Numbered from the stretch's first letter, positions 14,462 to 24,756 are shown. The stretch is 47,891 bases of DNA from Melioribacteraceae bacterium (GCA_027030245.1 JALVFE010000003.1:1-47891), one strand, 5' to 3'. Notes: generated by a model from the sequence alone, not told the origin. Numbers and translations: made by a program.

Positions 14462-17299
14462 ATGAGTGATAAATATAAAACAAGACTCGAACTTCAGCGT
14501 GATATTGAGAAGCTGAAGAAAGAGTTGAGAAAATTGAAGAAATCTACCGGCAGCAAACGGCAATTCAATTCTGCGTCTTTACTTTCGGACAAATTAAATT
14601 TCGGAACCAAAGATTTTTACGGACAAATTGTCCATAATTCCCCCAATCCGATATTTGCGATAGACAAAAAAGGTAAGTTAGTTTACTGGAATAAAGCCTG
14701 CCGGATATTTCAAAATTACGATAAGGATATTCTTGGTAAAAAATTTACCCGCTTCCTTTCAAAAGAACAAAACCGCAAGGAACTGAATGAAATAATCGAA
14801 GAGATTTTTAACGGTAAGAAAAAGAAAAAACAAATTGAAATTTATTTCGGAAAAAAGAACGGTAATGTTTTTGTTTCCAACACCGGAATTTACCCGGTTG
14901 TAAATGAATCAAAAGAAATTGAAGCTTGCATTTTTATCAACACAGATATAACGGATCTCAAAAAAGTAGAACAGGAATTACACGACAGCAGCGAAAAATT
15001 CAGAGCCGCAACGGAGAGTTCGCACGACGTTATAATGAGATTCGACCGCAATTATAAGCATTTATATGCCAATCCGATTGTTTATAAATCAACCGGTATT
15101 AAAGCGAAGGATTTTATAGGTAAAACTCATAAGGAATTAGGATTCCCGGACGATTTGGTTGAAATATGGGAAAATGCAATCCAAAAAGTATTCGATACCG
15201 CTAAACCTAACAGAATCGAATTTAAATTACCTTCGGGAGTTTGGATAGACTGGCTGCTCGTTTCTGAGTTTTCGCAAGACGGAAAAGTTCAATATGTGTT
15301 AACTACGGCAAGGGATATAACGGAAAAAAGAAAATATCTCGAACAAATTAAAAATTTAAATATTGAGCTTGAAAGAAAAGTAAAAGAGCGAACGGCGGAA
15401 CTTGAAAAGATAAATAAGTCCTTGCTTAAAGAAGTAAAAGAAAGGAAAAAAGCGGAAAAAGAGCTTAAGGAAAGCGAAAACAGATACAGAAGCATTTTTA
15501 ATTCTTTGAACAGCGGATTGGTAATTACTGATTGGAAAGGCAAAATCGTTGAAGCTAATCCTACGGTTTGTAAAATGTACGGTTACACTTATGAAGAATT
15601 TTTAAGTCTTAATGTCCGGCATTTTATCGATCCTGAAAGCGCGGGATTGTTTAAATCTATCCTCCGAAATTTAGGCAAAAAGAAATCTTTATTTTTTGAA
15701 GCGAAAACTTTACGCAAAGATTCCACGCAAATATTTATCGAAGCTTATTTCAATACTTTTCAATTTAAAGGAAAATCTCATTTTATTATTTCGATTATCG
15801 ATGTTACAAAACGGAAACTTTCGGAAAGAAAATTAGCCGACAGGGAAGAAAACTACCGGGCGCTTTTCAATTTTATGCCCGGTGGAATTTTGCTGGAAGA
15901 CCTCGACGGTAATATTTTGGATGTTAATCCCACATTCTGCAATATGATGGGTTATAAAAAAGAAGAATTGTTGAATATGAATATACGGGATTTTGCACCG
16001 TCCGGGCAAGAAGATAAAATTACACGCAATTTAAAATATTTACGTGAAAACAAATATTTGCGTCATACCGTAAAAAATTACCGGAGAGACGGTTCGCTTA
16101 TTTATCTCGATTTGAGCGAAACGAAAATTTCCCTTGCTTACGGAGGTGAGTTCATTCTGGTAATTGCAAACGATGTAACCGAACAAAAAGTAACTTACCA
16201 AAAATTAAGGGAAAACGAGCACAGGTACAGAACATTGTTCGATACTTCCCCGAGCGGAATAGTTGTTCTCGATAGTAATGAAATGATTTTGGATGTTAAT
16301 CCCGCAATGTGTAAATCGGTTGGCTATTCTTACGAAGAAATCATCGGGAAACCGATAACTTTTTTATTCCCTTCCGGAGATTTGGATGTGAAATCCGGTG
16401 AAGAGGACGAGAAAATTACCAATCAAACCGTTAGAATAACAAAAAGCGATGATTCAAAATCTTATTATGAAATAAATAGAATCACTTTCCCTCTTCTCGA
16501 TAGCTCCAAAGGAATTTTAATGACGATAAGGGATGTTACCGACAGAATCAATTACGAAAACGAATTAATCCGTTCGAAAGAAGAGGCTGAAAAATCAAAT
16601 AAATTAAAGTCAGAATTTCTCGCGCAGATGTCCCACGAAATCCGTTCTCCCATTAATGTAATTTTAAGTTTCGTTTCTTTGCTTAAACAAGAATTGGAAG
16701 AGTGCGGTATCTCCGGACTCCAAGAATATTTCGATAGCATCGACAGGGGCGGACGCAGAATTATTAAAACGATCGATATGATTTTGAACATGTCCGAACT
16801 TCAAACCGGAGTGTTCGAAGTGGTTCCGCGTAAAATAAATCTGAAGAAAGATATTTTTGAAAGTATTTTGAAAGAATACGAAAGAATGGCAAAATCGAAA
16901 AACATTGAACTTATACTGAACGTTAAAGCAAGAAAAACCGATATTATCGGGGATTCTTATTCGGTCATGCAACTGTTTTCCAATCTTGTTGATAATGCGA
17001 TTAAATATACCGAAAAAGGCAAAGTTGTAATTGAAATATTGCGAAACAAGAAAAGGGAATTAACCGTTACCGTTGCTGATACCGGAATTGGAATTTCCCA
17101 GAATTATTTGCCCGACTTATTCGAGCCTTTCACTCAAGAAGAAGGAGGTTATACAAGAAAATATGAAGGCACGGGTTTGGGTCTTGCCCTCGTAAAACAA
17201 TACTGCTCGGTAAACGATGCCGAAATTTCGGTTGAAAGCAAAAAAGGAAAGGGAACAAAGTTTACTGTAACATTTAAAAATCAACCACGGAAAAATTAA
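14462..17299 (+). CDS. Cytosolic multi-PAS sensor histidine kinase
   Basis: The 945-aa protein has five PAS-like domains (about 50-170, 175-290, 340-450, 460-575 and 587-695), with a coiled coil at about 292-338. A HisKA domain contains H725 in AQMSHEIRSP, and a HATPase_c domain carries the N box NLVDNAIKYT, DTGIGIS and GTGLGLALV. No membrane segment or signal peptide is seen, so it senses an intracellular cue. No response regulator is adjacent and no receiver domain is fused, so it is an orphan kinase. The ligands of the PAS domains cannot be told. The end overlaps the next minus-strand gene by 4 bp. Confidence 0.92.
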   Translation: MSDKYKTRLELQRDIEKLKKELRKLKKSTGSKRQFNSASLLSDKLNFGTKDFYGQIVHNSPNPIFAIDKKGKLVYWNKACRIFQNYDKDILGKKFTRFLSKEQNRKELNEIIEEIFNGKKKKKQIEIYFGKKNGNVFVSNTGIYPVVNESKEIEACIFINTDITDLKKVEQELHDSSEKFRAATESSHDVIMRFDRNYKHLYANPIVYKSTGIKAKDFIGKTHKELGFPDDLVEIWENAIQKVFDTAKPNRIEFKLPSGVWIDWLLVSEFSQDGKVQYVLTTARDITEKRKYLEQIKNLNIELERKVKERTAELEKINKSLLKEVKERKKAEKELKESENRYRSIFNSLNSGLVITDWKGKIVEANPTVCKMYGYTYEEFLSLNVRHFIDPESAGLFKSILRNLGKKKSLFFEAKTLRKDSTQIFIEAYFNTFQFKGKSHFIISIIDVTKRKLSERKLADREENYRALFNFMPGGILLEDLDGNILDVNPTFCNMMGYKKEELLNMNIRDFAPSGQEDKITRNLKYLRENKYLRHTVKNYRRDGSLIYLDLSETKISLAYGGEFILVIANDVTEQKVTYQKLRENEHRYRTLFDTSPSGIVVLDSNEMILDVNPAMCKSVGYSYEEIIGKPITFLFPSGDLDVKSGEEDEKITNQTVRITKSDDSKSYYEINRITFPLLDSSKGILMTIRDVTDRINYENELIRSKEEAEKSNKLKSEFLAQMSHEIRSPINVILSFVSLLKQELEECGISGLQEYFDSIDRGGRRIIKTIDMILNMSELQTGVFEVVPRKINLKKDIFESILKEYERMAKSKNIELILNVKARKTDIIGDSYSVMQLFSNLVDNAIKYTEKGKVVIEILRNKKRELTVTVADTGIGISQNYLPDLFEPFTQEEGGYTRKYEGTGLGLALVKQYCSVNDAEISVESKKGKGTKFTVTFKNQPRKN

Positions 17300-18183
17300 G
17301 ATTTTCTATTGTCCAAAATTTTCTTTATCGATTCTCTAACCCCGGCGGGCTTAATTCCAAAAGATTTTAATTTATCGATATTCATCGAAACATCTTTTAC
17401 TTTTATAAAATTGTCAATTTCATCCATAGAAATTTTACGTAGTAATTCTTTATCAAATCCCGCCTCTTCGCACAAAATTTCGCCCAAATCGTACCGCGAT
17501 AATCTTTCTGCGCCTCCGAAGTTTATGGTTTCGCCGGCTATGTTTTTCCCGGTAATCTCATTAATCATTCTTGCCGCATCTTGTAAAGCCAAAGGGCTTC
17601 TGAATTGATCGTAAAATAATTTGACAGGAATTCCTTCCTGCAAGTTTTTGTATATGGTTGTAAAATGGTTTACCGAGTGATTTAATCCCGAACCGTAAAG
17701 TAAAGCGGTTCGGAGAATAACACTGTTACCGAGAACCGATCTAATTTTTTCTTCTCCGGCAAGTTTTGTTTCGGCATAAAGAGAAACGGGATTCAATTCC
17801 GATTCTTCGGTTAAATTTCCGTTACCGTTTCCGTCATACACCAAATCGGTTGAGGTGTAAATAAGTTTCGCACCTAAGCCGGCGCACAAGCGGGCGGTAA
17901 ATTCCGGTACTTCAACGTTGAGTTTTATTACAAGTTCTCGCGGCGCGTTTTGGGCCGCAGCCGGATTTGAAACAGCGGCAGTTAAAATAACCGCTTCCGG
18001 ACGGAATTCTTTAAATGTTTTTTCAAGTAAAGCGAAATCCGTTGCGTCCAATTTGACGTTAGGAAAGTTTAGAGTGTTTCCCGGATTGCGGTGGTATGTG
18101 GTTAATATCCGGTGATTTGCCGATAGTTCTAAATTCAAATACTGACCGAGAAGTCCGCTTCCGCCGATAATTAGAATTTTCAT
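17296..18183 (-). CDS. RmlD-like NAD(P)-dependent sugar reductase
   Basis: The protein is about 295 aa. It begins MKILIIGGSGLLGQYL, the Rossmann GxxGxxG motif of extended short-chain reductases. It contains a YTSTDLVYDG segment and a Y-A-E-T-K-L catalytic YxxxK, as in RmlD (dTDP-4-dehydrorhamnose reductase). The ATG at 18183 overlaps the anmK stop as ATGA. A start 9 bp further upstream is less likely. No other rml genes are nearby, so the substrate is uncertain. Coupling with anmK suggests a sugar or cell-wall context. Confidence 0.75.
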   Translation of the reverse strand: MKILIIGGSGLLGQYLNLELSANHRILTTYHRNPGNTLNFPNVKLDATDFALLEKTFKEFRPEAVILTAAVSNPAAAQNAPRELVIKLNVEVPEFTARLCAGLGAKLIYTSTDLVYDGNGNGNLTEESELNPVSLYAETKLAGEEKIRSVLGNSVILRTALLYGSGLNHSVNHFTTIYKNLQEGIPVKLFYDQFRSPLALQDAARMINEITGKNIAGETINFGGAERLSRYDLGEILCEEAGFDKELLRKISMDEIDNFIKVKDVSMNIDKLKSFGIKPAGVRESIKKILDNRKS

Positions 18184-19367
18184 GGCAGACAAATTTTACC
18201 GAGAATCGTTTTACGCGAAGCGCCGGTAGTTTTCGGAATATTTGTGGGAACGCCGTTTATTGTTTCGTTTGCCAAAACCGCGAAACAAATTGCTTCTTTC
18301 GCATCGGCGGAAACACCGATTTGATCGATAATTTTAACGTCCACGGTCTCCCCAAACTTTTCGGAAATGCATTTATACAAAAATTTGTTTTTCGCACCGC
18401 CGCCGCTTATTATTAATTCATCTATGGGTGTTTCGTCTTTAATGAACTTCTTGTAATTTCTGTAAATTCCGTAAGCGGTAAATTCGGTAATCGTATTGAG
18501 CCAATCTTCTTTGGGAATATCGGCGAACTCTTCGTACAGATCTAACAGAAAATTCTCCCCGTAATATTCGCGTCCGGTTGATTTGGGAGGAGTTTTCTCG
18601 ATGAAATTATCCTTGGTAATTAATGCATTGAATAAATCTTCGTTAAATTTTCCGGAGGCAGCAATTTTGCCGTCTTCGTCGTAATTTTTATTGAAGAATT
18701 TTTTTGTCAGCGTATCAATCATCATATTGCCCGGACCGGTATCAAAAGCAAAAACGTCGTCTTCGGTGCCGTCTTTATGCAATACGGTAATGTTCGAAAT
18801 TCCCCCGATATTCAGCAACGCGCGGTTTTTCGTATCGGAATGGAAAATTATATAATCGAAATAGGGAACTAACGGAGCGCCTTGACCGCCAAGGGCAACA
18901 TCTCCGGACCGGAAATTTCCAACGGTTACAACGCCGGTTAATTTTGCCAGAACCGATGGGTCGCCTATTTGAAATGTGGAAGAAATTTTGTGACCGAACC
19001 AATCGGTTTTTTCGGGAAGATGATGGATTGTTTGTCCGTGACTTCCGATTAAATCTATTTTTTCCGGAGGAAAGCCAATCTCGTTGCATAATGCAAAAAT
19101 TGCTTCTTTGTATATTTGCGGCAGAAGAAAATTCAATTGGGAAATTTCCGCAACGTTACTTGTTTCTTTAACGGAATTTTTCAGAATTACCAAATCCAAT
19201 CCGGAAGGGAAAGGATATTCCATAAAACCGAGCATGTTTATTCTTGTCCCGACTCCGCTTCCTTCCAACTCCAACAAAGCGACATCCACGCCGTTAAGGG
19301 ATGTGCCGGACATAACTCCGACTACAATTCTTTTTTCTTTCTCTGCCAACTCCATCAGCTTTTTCAT
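18180..19367 (-). CDS. anmK: Anhydro-N-acetylmuramic acid kinase
   Basis: The 395-aa protein has the AnmK pattern: GVMSGTSLNGVDVALLE at the N-terminus, GSHGQTIHHLP, FDTGPGNMMIDTL and a late IISGGGAKNKFLY. AnmK phosphorylates 1,6-anhydro-MurNAc during peptidoglycan recycling and opens its ring. It starts the two-gene minus-strand unit with the RmlD-like gene. The divergent gap to nfo (19368-19563) has a small hairpin AAACCGG/CCGGTTT (19429-19447) whose role is unclear. Confidence 0.93.
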   Translation of the reverse strand: MKKLMELAEKEKRIVVGVMSGTSLNGVDVALLELEGSGVGTRINMLGFMEYPFPSGLDLVILKNSVKETSNVAEISQLNFLLPQIYKEAIFALCNEIGFPPEKIDLIGSHGQTIHHLPEKTDWFGHKISSTFQIGDPSVLAKLTGVVTVGNFRSGDVALGGQGAPLVPYFDYIIFHSDTKNRALLNIGGISNITVLHKDGTEDDVFAFDTGPGNMMIDTLTKKFFNKNYDEDGKIAASGKFNEDLFNALITKDNFIEKTPPKSTGREYYGENFLLDLYEEFADIPKEDWLNTITEFTAYGIYRNYKKFIKDETPIDELIISGGGAKNKFLYKCISEKFGETVDVKIIDQIGVSADAKEAICFAVLANETINGVPTNIPKTTGASRKTILGKICLP

Positions 19368-19563
19368 GTGTGCTCCGCTTTTTATATCCAGTAAAATTTA
19401 CAAAATTTACTTCTCAAGGTAAAATTATAAACCGGAAAAACCGGTTTAGTTCCGTATTTTAAAAACATCAGCAACTTTTCAGTAAACGAATAAAGACGGC
19501 GTAATTCAATTTTGTAAATACAGATTAATATTTTTCTTATTTTTCCGGTGAAAGGATTTATTT

Positions 19564-20415
19564 ATGATTCAATTACTCGGTGCTCACACTTCAATATCGG
19601 GCGGTGTATCCACGGCAATCGACAGGGCGGAAAAGCTTGGGTTCACCGCAATTCAAATCTTTACGAAAAACAATAACCGTTGGTTTGCCAAACCGTTAGA
19701 CGAAAACGAAATTCGTCTTTTCAAAACCAAATGGGAAAATTCAGGAATAAAGTTTATTGTTTCTCACGATTCTTATTTGATAAATCTTTGTGCAAAAGAC
19801 AAAACAATTTTGGAAAAATCCCGCAATGCTTTTGTAGATGAATTGGAAAGATGCGAAGCGCTCGGCATACCGTATCTGAATTTTCACCCCGGCTCACACG
19901 GAGGTCAGGGAGAAAAAGACGGATTGAAAATTATCGCCGAATCGATAAATATTGCCCACGAAAAAACCAAGAATTTTAAAGTAAGCAGTATGTTAGAATT
20001 AACGGCGGGACAAGGCACTGCTTTGGGTTATAAATTTGAACACATTGCAAAAATTATAGAGATGGTCGAGGAAAAAGAAAGAATGAGCGTTTGTATAGAT
20101 ACAGCACATATTTTTGCCGCCGGTTACGATATCCGTTCACCGCAATCTTATAAAAAAACAATGAAAGAGTTTAATCAAATAATCGGATTTGAAAGATTAA
20201 AATGCTTTCACATGAACGACAGTAAAAAAGAATTGGGCAGTAAAGTCGATAGGCATGAGCACATCGGGAAAGGATTTATTGGTCTTGAGGGTTTTGCAAA
20301 TATAATGAATGATAAAAAACTGAGAAAAATCCCGAAAATCCTTGAAACACCCAAAGGAAAAGAACAACTGGAAGATATTGAAAATCTTAAAGTTTTGAAA
20401 AGTTTGATAAAATAA
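19564..20415 (+). CDS. nfo: Endonuclease IV (AP endonuclease)
   Basis: The 283-aa protein starts with LGAHTSISGGVSTAI and has FTKNNNRW, LNFHPGSH, LELTAGQG, CIDTAHIFAAGYD and CFHMNDSKKELGSKVDRHEHIGKG in separate blocks, which supply the three-zinc site of the AP endonuclease TIM barrel. It cuts DNA 5' to abasic sites in base excision repair. The ATG is preceded by GAAAGGA, a fair Shine-Dalgarno. The length is normal. Confidence 0.95.
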   Translation: MIQLLGAHTSISGGVSTAIDRAEKLGFTAIQIFTKNNNRWFAKPLDENEIRLFKTKWENSGIKFIVSHDSYLINLCAKDKTILEKSRNAFVDELERCEALGIPYLNFHPGSHGGQGEKDGLKIIAESINIAHEKTKNFKVSSMLELTAGQGTALGYKFEHIAKIIEMVEEKERMSVCIDTAHIFAAGYDIRSPQSYKKTMKEFNQIIGFERLKCFHMNDSKKELGSKVDRHEHIGKGFIGLEGFANIMNDKKLRKIPKILETPKGKEQLEDIENLKVLKSLIK

Positions 20416-20551
20416 TTTACTACCCGCCGAGTATTTTAACCGGCTTTCTCTCCGGTTAATCCGGTCGAATTAACTTACTTGTTAATTTTTTAACTAATCT
20501 TATCCCGAAAATTTCCGATAATCTGGTAAAAAAGAGAGGGAAATTACGCCC

Positions 20552-21688
20552 ATGAAAAAATTATTGATTACAATTCTTGCGCCGTTTATTCTGTTATCGG
20601 TAATGGGGATATCATGTAACAAAGATGAACAATCGCCGGTAGAACCGACTCCTTCTACCCACGGAACTATTAAAGGAAGTATAATTGAATTCGGTTCTTC
20701 CAGTCCGTTGTCTATGGTTAATGTTTATTCCGTTCCGCCTACGAGTTACGTAAAAACTGATGAATCCGGAAACTATATTATAAAAACCGTAGATCCGGGT
20801 CAGTATCAAGTTATAGCAGCCAAAATAGGATTTGATACAATTTCGGTGGACGTTACCGTTACGGAAGGTTCGGTTACGGTTGCGGATTTTATACTCGTAA
20901 GTCAATCTTCCAAAGACAGTGTTAAATTCGGTCAGATAAGCGGAGCGATTTTTAACTCGAAAACATTTACGCCGATCGACAGGGTTAATTTGGTTACTCA
21001 ACCGGCTACGAGTTCTATTACAACAGATAGTTTCGGGAAATATGTATTCGAAAATGTATTGCCGGGTGAATACGTAATTAAAGCGGAAAAAGCCGGATTC
21101 GATACCACTTCGGTAAGCGTTACGGTTTTTGCGGGTAAAGTAGCCGAAGCGGATATTTATTTAACCGAAACCGATACTGCGGCTTCCGCTACAACGGGTT
21201 CTATAGTCGGACTTGTAAAAGATTCGCAAACATTGTATCCGTTAACCGGTGCAGTTATTACAACCAATCCTTCTACCAGTTCAGTGGTGACAAACGAAAA
21301 CGGGTCTTACAAATTCGAGAATGTGGAGCCGGGCGATTACACGGTTCAAATTTCGAAAGCAGGTTACCAGGATGCAACTGCCAAAGTTACCGTAACTGCG
21401 GGAGAATCCACACGCGCCGATTTTATTCTTGTTTCCGAAACCGGAAGTATAGACGGCGTTGTGTTGGATGCTTTTACTTTGCAACCGATTGAAGGCGTGA
21501 ATATTCAAACAATACCAGCTACGGTCTCAATAACTACGGACAGTTTGGGGAGATACACATTAAGTAATTTACCGCCCGCAAGCTATTCAATAAACGCAAG
21601 TGTTGCAGGATACCAAAATACAACTTTGGACGTGGTAGTAACGGCTGGAAACGTTACCCATGCCGATATTTCAATGACCAGCAGATAA
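20552..21688 (+). CDS. Lipoprotein with four carboxypeptidase-regulatory-like repeats
   Basis: The 378-aa protein has a signal peptide with lipobox (MGISC, Cys at about residue 22). Four repeats of about 80 aa follow (about 40-118, 126-206, 214-294, 298-378). Each has a G-x-I...P-L..V-N-V / T-D-x-x-G-x-Y / P-G-x-Y-x-V..A-K-x-G-F-D-T pattern typical of CarboxypepD_reg-like Ig folds. It is probably an outer-surface or periplasmic adhesion or structural protein. The repeats are similar enough to have arisen by recent internal duplication. A Shine-Dalgarno-like GAGAGGG lies upstream. Confidence 0.82.
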   Translation: MKKLLITILAPFILLSVMGISCNKDEQSPVEPTPSTHGTIKGSIIEFGSSSPLSMVNVYSVPPTSYVKTDESGNYIIKTVDPGQYQVIAAKIGFDTISVDVTVTEGSVTVADFILVSQSSKDSVKFGQISGAIFNSKTFTPIDRVNLVTQPATSSITTDSFGKYVFENVLPGEYVIKAEKAGFDTTSVSVTVFAGKVAEADIYLTETDTAASATTGSIVGLVKDSQTLYPLTGAVITTNPSTSSVVTNENGSYKFENVEPGDYTVQISKAGYQDATAKVTVTAGESTRADFILVSETGSIDGVVLDAFTLQPIEGVNIQTIPATVSITTDSLGRYTLSNLPPASYSINASVAGYQNTTLDVVVTAGNVTHADISMTSR

Positions 21689-21716
21689 AACAGCAATTTC
21701 AATTACGTACGGGGAT

Positions 21717-22571
21717 TTAAGGTTCCAGCGGTCTGGCAACCATAATTCCCGTATGCCTTTTTATTTTTTTTACGTAATCCGCAAGCGGTTCTTCGGTAAT
21801 TTGTACTTTTTTACCCGCTAGCGGTGCATGAAGAAAATGTATTCTGCCGTCGTCCAGCCTGATTGCAAGTCCGGTATGGGAAATATCCAAACCTTTTGCG
21901 CTGGCGGTAATTAAAATAATATCGCCGGGATGTATTTTCGATTCCACATTCTCGATAGAATCTTGTGGGATATAATAATATTCTCTCGAGTTAATACTGT
22001 CTTCAATTTCTTTCATTGCTTTGATAAATTCGGGATGTTTTTGAAGCTGCGGATAATACTGCGGATTCGAGCTCATGAAATTTATTTTTTTCTTGAAAGG
22101 AATTCCGCCGATTTCTTTCGTAATATCTTTAACGATTCCTCTTTTGGAATTATTGAATAACCAATCCGATGCGTAGTGTAATCGGGAAGGATATCCATTA
22201 ATTTCCCCGTTTCTGTATCTTATCTTTTTCAGTTCGTTTTGAAAATCTTCAAATGTGGTTTTGCCTTTTTTAACACAGCGGGAAAGGGTTAATGTCGATT
22301 CGAAAAAAGTATAACAATCCAATCCGCTCAAGTGAATAACAAGATGTTCTTTGTCTCCCTTTTCCAAAGTATGTGCAACGTAAGGGGTTCCCAAAAAGGT
22401 TTTACCGATTTCAATCATTATTTGATTAATGGGTAATTGCGAAAGCTTTTCTTTTGCCGCAAACTCAAACTTTGTATTACATATATCAACATCTTTAGAT
22501 GTGTAGGTAACTTCTTGTGCATTTGTGAAAAAGGTGATTGATAAAAATAGAATTGCAAAAAGTTTTTTCAT
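21717..22571 (-). CDS. DUF1460 family exported amidase-like protein
   Basis: The 284-aa protein starts with a signal peptide ending at FFTNAQ. It has a catalytic-looking Cys in SGLDCYTFFE and a His in GLDISHTGLAI, the Cys/His pair of the NlpC/P60-like DUF1460 fold. Structural homologues are N-acetylmuramoyl-L-alanine amidases, so a cell-wall role is likely. Its ATG overlaps the dnaB stop by 4 bp, so it is translated with a replication gene. Confidence 0.82.
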   Translation of the reverse strand: MKKLFAILFLSITFFTNAQEVTYTSKDVDICNTKFEFAAKEKLSQLPINQIMIEIGKTFLGTPYVAHTLEKGDKEHLVIHLSGLDCYTFFESTLTLSRCVKKGKTTFEDFQNELKKIRYRNGEINGYPSRLHYASDWLFNNSKRGIVKDITKEIGGIPFKKKINFMSSNPQYYPQLQKHPEFIKAMKEIEDSINSREYYYIPQDSIENVESKIHPGDIILITASAKGLDISHTGLAIRLDDGRIHFLHAPLAGKKVQITEEPLADYVKKIKRHTGIMVARPLEP

Positions 22572-24004
22572 ATTACATCATCCTCCTCTTCATCTTCACT
22601 TTGTGAGGGACTAATTTGTTCCGGTATAAAATCAGCATGAAAAGTATCCAGGTTTTCGAATTTGGCAAATTCTTTTAGGAAAAATAATTTGATCTCGCCG
22701 ATAGGACCGTTTCTTTGTTTCCCGATGATAATTTCCGCAATTCCTTCGGTTGAATTTCCGTCGGAATCGGTTGTTATTCCGTAAAATTCGGGTCTGTTCA
22801 AAAATATAACAACGTCCGCGTCCTGTTCGATTGATCCCGATTCTCTCAAATCGGAAAGTTGGGGACGTTTATCGTGCCTTTGTTCTACCGCTCTGTTGAG
22901 CTGAGAAAGCGCAATTACCGGAATGTTTAATTCTTTTGCGAGAGCTTTTAACGAACGTGATATATGAGAAATTTCCCTCTCGCGACTTTCAAGTCGGATA
23001 CTGGAATTCATTAATTGCAAATAGTCAATAATTATCAACCCGATGTTCTTTTCTGCTTTTAATCTCCGGGCTTTTGCTCTTATTTCCAAAACGGTCTGAG
23101 CCGGTGTATCATCTATAAAAATCGGGGCTTCCTTTAATTTGTAGGCGGTTCTGCTTATTCTGGAACCATCCTGAGCTTTAAATTTTCCGGTCCTAATGCT
23201 ATGAGCATTAATTCTCGCTTCGGCGCTTATTAATCTTGTTACCAATTGGTTGGTGGACATTTCAAGACTGAAAATGGCAATCGGCACGTTATGGTCAACG
23301 GCTGCATTTCGTGCAATTGAAAGGGCGAAAGCGGTTTTACCCATGGAAGGACGTGCAGCAATAATTATCAAATCCGATTTTTGAAATCCGCCAAGCATGT
23401 CATCGAGCTGTAAGTAACCGGTAGGTACTGCAAATGAAAATTTTTGATTTGAGTGAATTGCTTCTATTTGCTCGATTACTTCACCAACCGCTTTTTTCAT
23501 GGATTTAAATGATTCTTTTAATCCTGATTGTGTAATTTGAAAAATCTCGGTTTCGGCGGCATCGAGTATATCGAAAACATCCTCAGAAGCGCGGAAAGCT
23601 CTTCCCGCTATATCGATTGAAGTGGAAATTAATTTTCTCAAAATCCATTTTTCCAAAATCACTCTTGCGTGATAATCCACGTTAGCCGCAGATGTTATGT
23701 TTTGCGAAAGTTGCGCCAAATATGCAGCCCCGCCAGCGCTGTCAAGTTTATTTTCTTTTCTGAGTTCTTCGAACAGCGAAACATTATCGATAGTTTCGTT
23801 TGCTTCGAAAAGTCTTATCATCGCTTCGAATATAATTCTGTGTTTTTTGTCGTAAAAGCATTCGGGTTTAAGAACTTCCAATGCTTTGGGAACTGCTTCC
23901 GGTTCTATTATCATTGCGCCGAGAACGGCTTGCTCTACTTCCACCGCAGATGGCGGTTTGTTAATTCCTTGAGTTAAATTTTCCAAGTTCAGATTTTCAC
24001 TCAT
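22568..24004 (-). CDS. dnaB: Replicative DNA helicase DnaB
   Basis: The 478-aa protein has an N-terminal DnaB domain (PPSAVEVEQAVLGAMII) and a RecA-like C-terminal domain with Walker A ARPSMGKTAFAL, Walker B LIIIDYLQLM and RESGSIEQDADVV. It unwinds DNA at the fork as a hexamer. The C-terminal tail is acidic. It sits 2 bp after udg and overlaps the DUF1460 gene. No intein is present. Confidence 0.96.
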   Translation of the reverse strand: MSENLNLENLTQGINKPPSAVEVEQAVLGAMIIEPEAVPKALEVLKPECFYDKKHRIIFEAMIRLFEANETIDNVSLFEELRKENKLDSAGGAAYLAQLSQNITSAANVDYHARVILEKWILRKLISTSIDIAGRAFRASEDVFDILDAAETEIFQITQSGLKESFKSMKKAVGEVIEQIEAIHSNQKFSFAVPTGYLQLDDMLGGFQKSDLIIIAARPSMGKTAFALSIARNAAVDHNVPIAIFSLEMSTNQLVTRLISAEARINAHSIRTGKFKAQDGSRISRTAYKLKEAPIFIDDTPAQTVLEIRAKARRLKAEKNIGLIIIDYLQLMNSSIRLESREREISHISRSLKALAKELNIPVIALSQLNRAVEQRHDKRPQLSDLRESGSIEQDADVVIFLNRPEFYGITTDSDGNSTEGIAEIIIGKQRNGPIGEIKLFFLKEFAKFENLDTFHADFIPEQISPSQSEDEEEDDVI

Positions 24005-24006
24005 TT

Positions 24007-24756
24007 TTATTTATCTGTTAATTCGTCGTATAACTTTCTGAATTTTTGTACGTCTTCCCAGCAACCTCTTTTCCAATTGGGATTGCGCAATAAAGCCGCC
24101 GGATGATAAGTAACCATTGTTTTTATACCTTCAACATCAAAAACTTTACCACGCATTTGAGTAAGCGTGTATTTCTTTCCGAATAAATTTGTTGCGGCAA
24201 CACGACCCAAACACAAAATCGCTTTAGGTTTAATTAATTCAATTTGTTTATACAAATAAGGCATACATGTTTCCACTTCGGAAGGCAAAGGATCACGGTT
24301 GTTAGGCGGTCGGCATTTCAAAATATTAGCGATGTAAACTTCATCTCTGCTGAAATTTATGGCTTTGAGTATATCGGTTAATAATTTACCGGCTCTGCCT
24401 ACAAACGGTATACCTTGTTTATCTTCTTCGGCGCCGGGCGCTTCACCTATTAACATTACATCGGCATTAGGATTCCCTACGCCGAATACGAATTTATTTC
24501 TGGATTTGCCAAGGGAACACTTTTGGCATGTGTGAATTTTTTCGTATAATTCCTCAAGCGTTTCCGCCGATTGATATTCCTCGAATAGTAATCTTTCGCC
24601 GTATTTTGTTTCAATTTTTTCCGCCACTTTTATCTCTTCGGAATTTTCTTTTGCGTATTCCACATCTTTAAATTTCAATTCCCCGAACAATAAATCCCCG
24701 AAAATATCTTTTTGGTCTTCCAATGCATTTAATATTTTGGCGAAATCAGTATCCAT
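24007..24756 (-). CDS. Uracil-DNA glycosylase, family 4
   Basis: The protein is 249 aa. The family 4 core follows an N-terminal extension of about 70 aa. It has C-x2-C (HTCQKCSLG), the [12 protein letters not shown] catalytic motif, and two further Cys (NILKCRPP and ETCMPY) completing the [4Fe-4S] ligands. [11 protein letters not shown] is the leucine-loop motif. It removes uracil from DNA. The gene starts the minus-strand unit udg-dnaB-DUF1460. Confidence 0.92.
   Translation of the reverse strand: MDTDFAKILNALEDQKDIFGDLLFGELKFKDVEYAKENSEEIKVAEKIETKYGERLLFEEYQSAETLEELYEKIHTCQKCSLGKSRNKFVFGVGNPNADVMLIGEAPGAEEDKQGIPFVGRAGKLLTDILKAINFSRDEVYIANILKCRPPNNRDPLPSEVETCMPYLYKQIELIKPKAILCLGRVAATNLFGKKYTLTQMRGKVFDVEGIKTMVTYHPAALLRNPNWKRGCWEDVQKFRKLYDELTDK

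Noticed and set aside
19429-19447. Hairpin AAACCGG/CCGGTTT between anmK and nfo as terminator.
   Set aside because: It lies between divergent gene starts and lacks a T run. No gene ends there.
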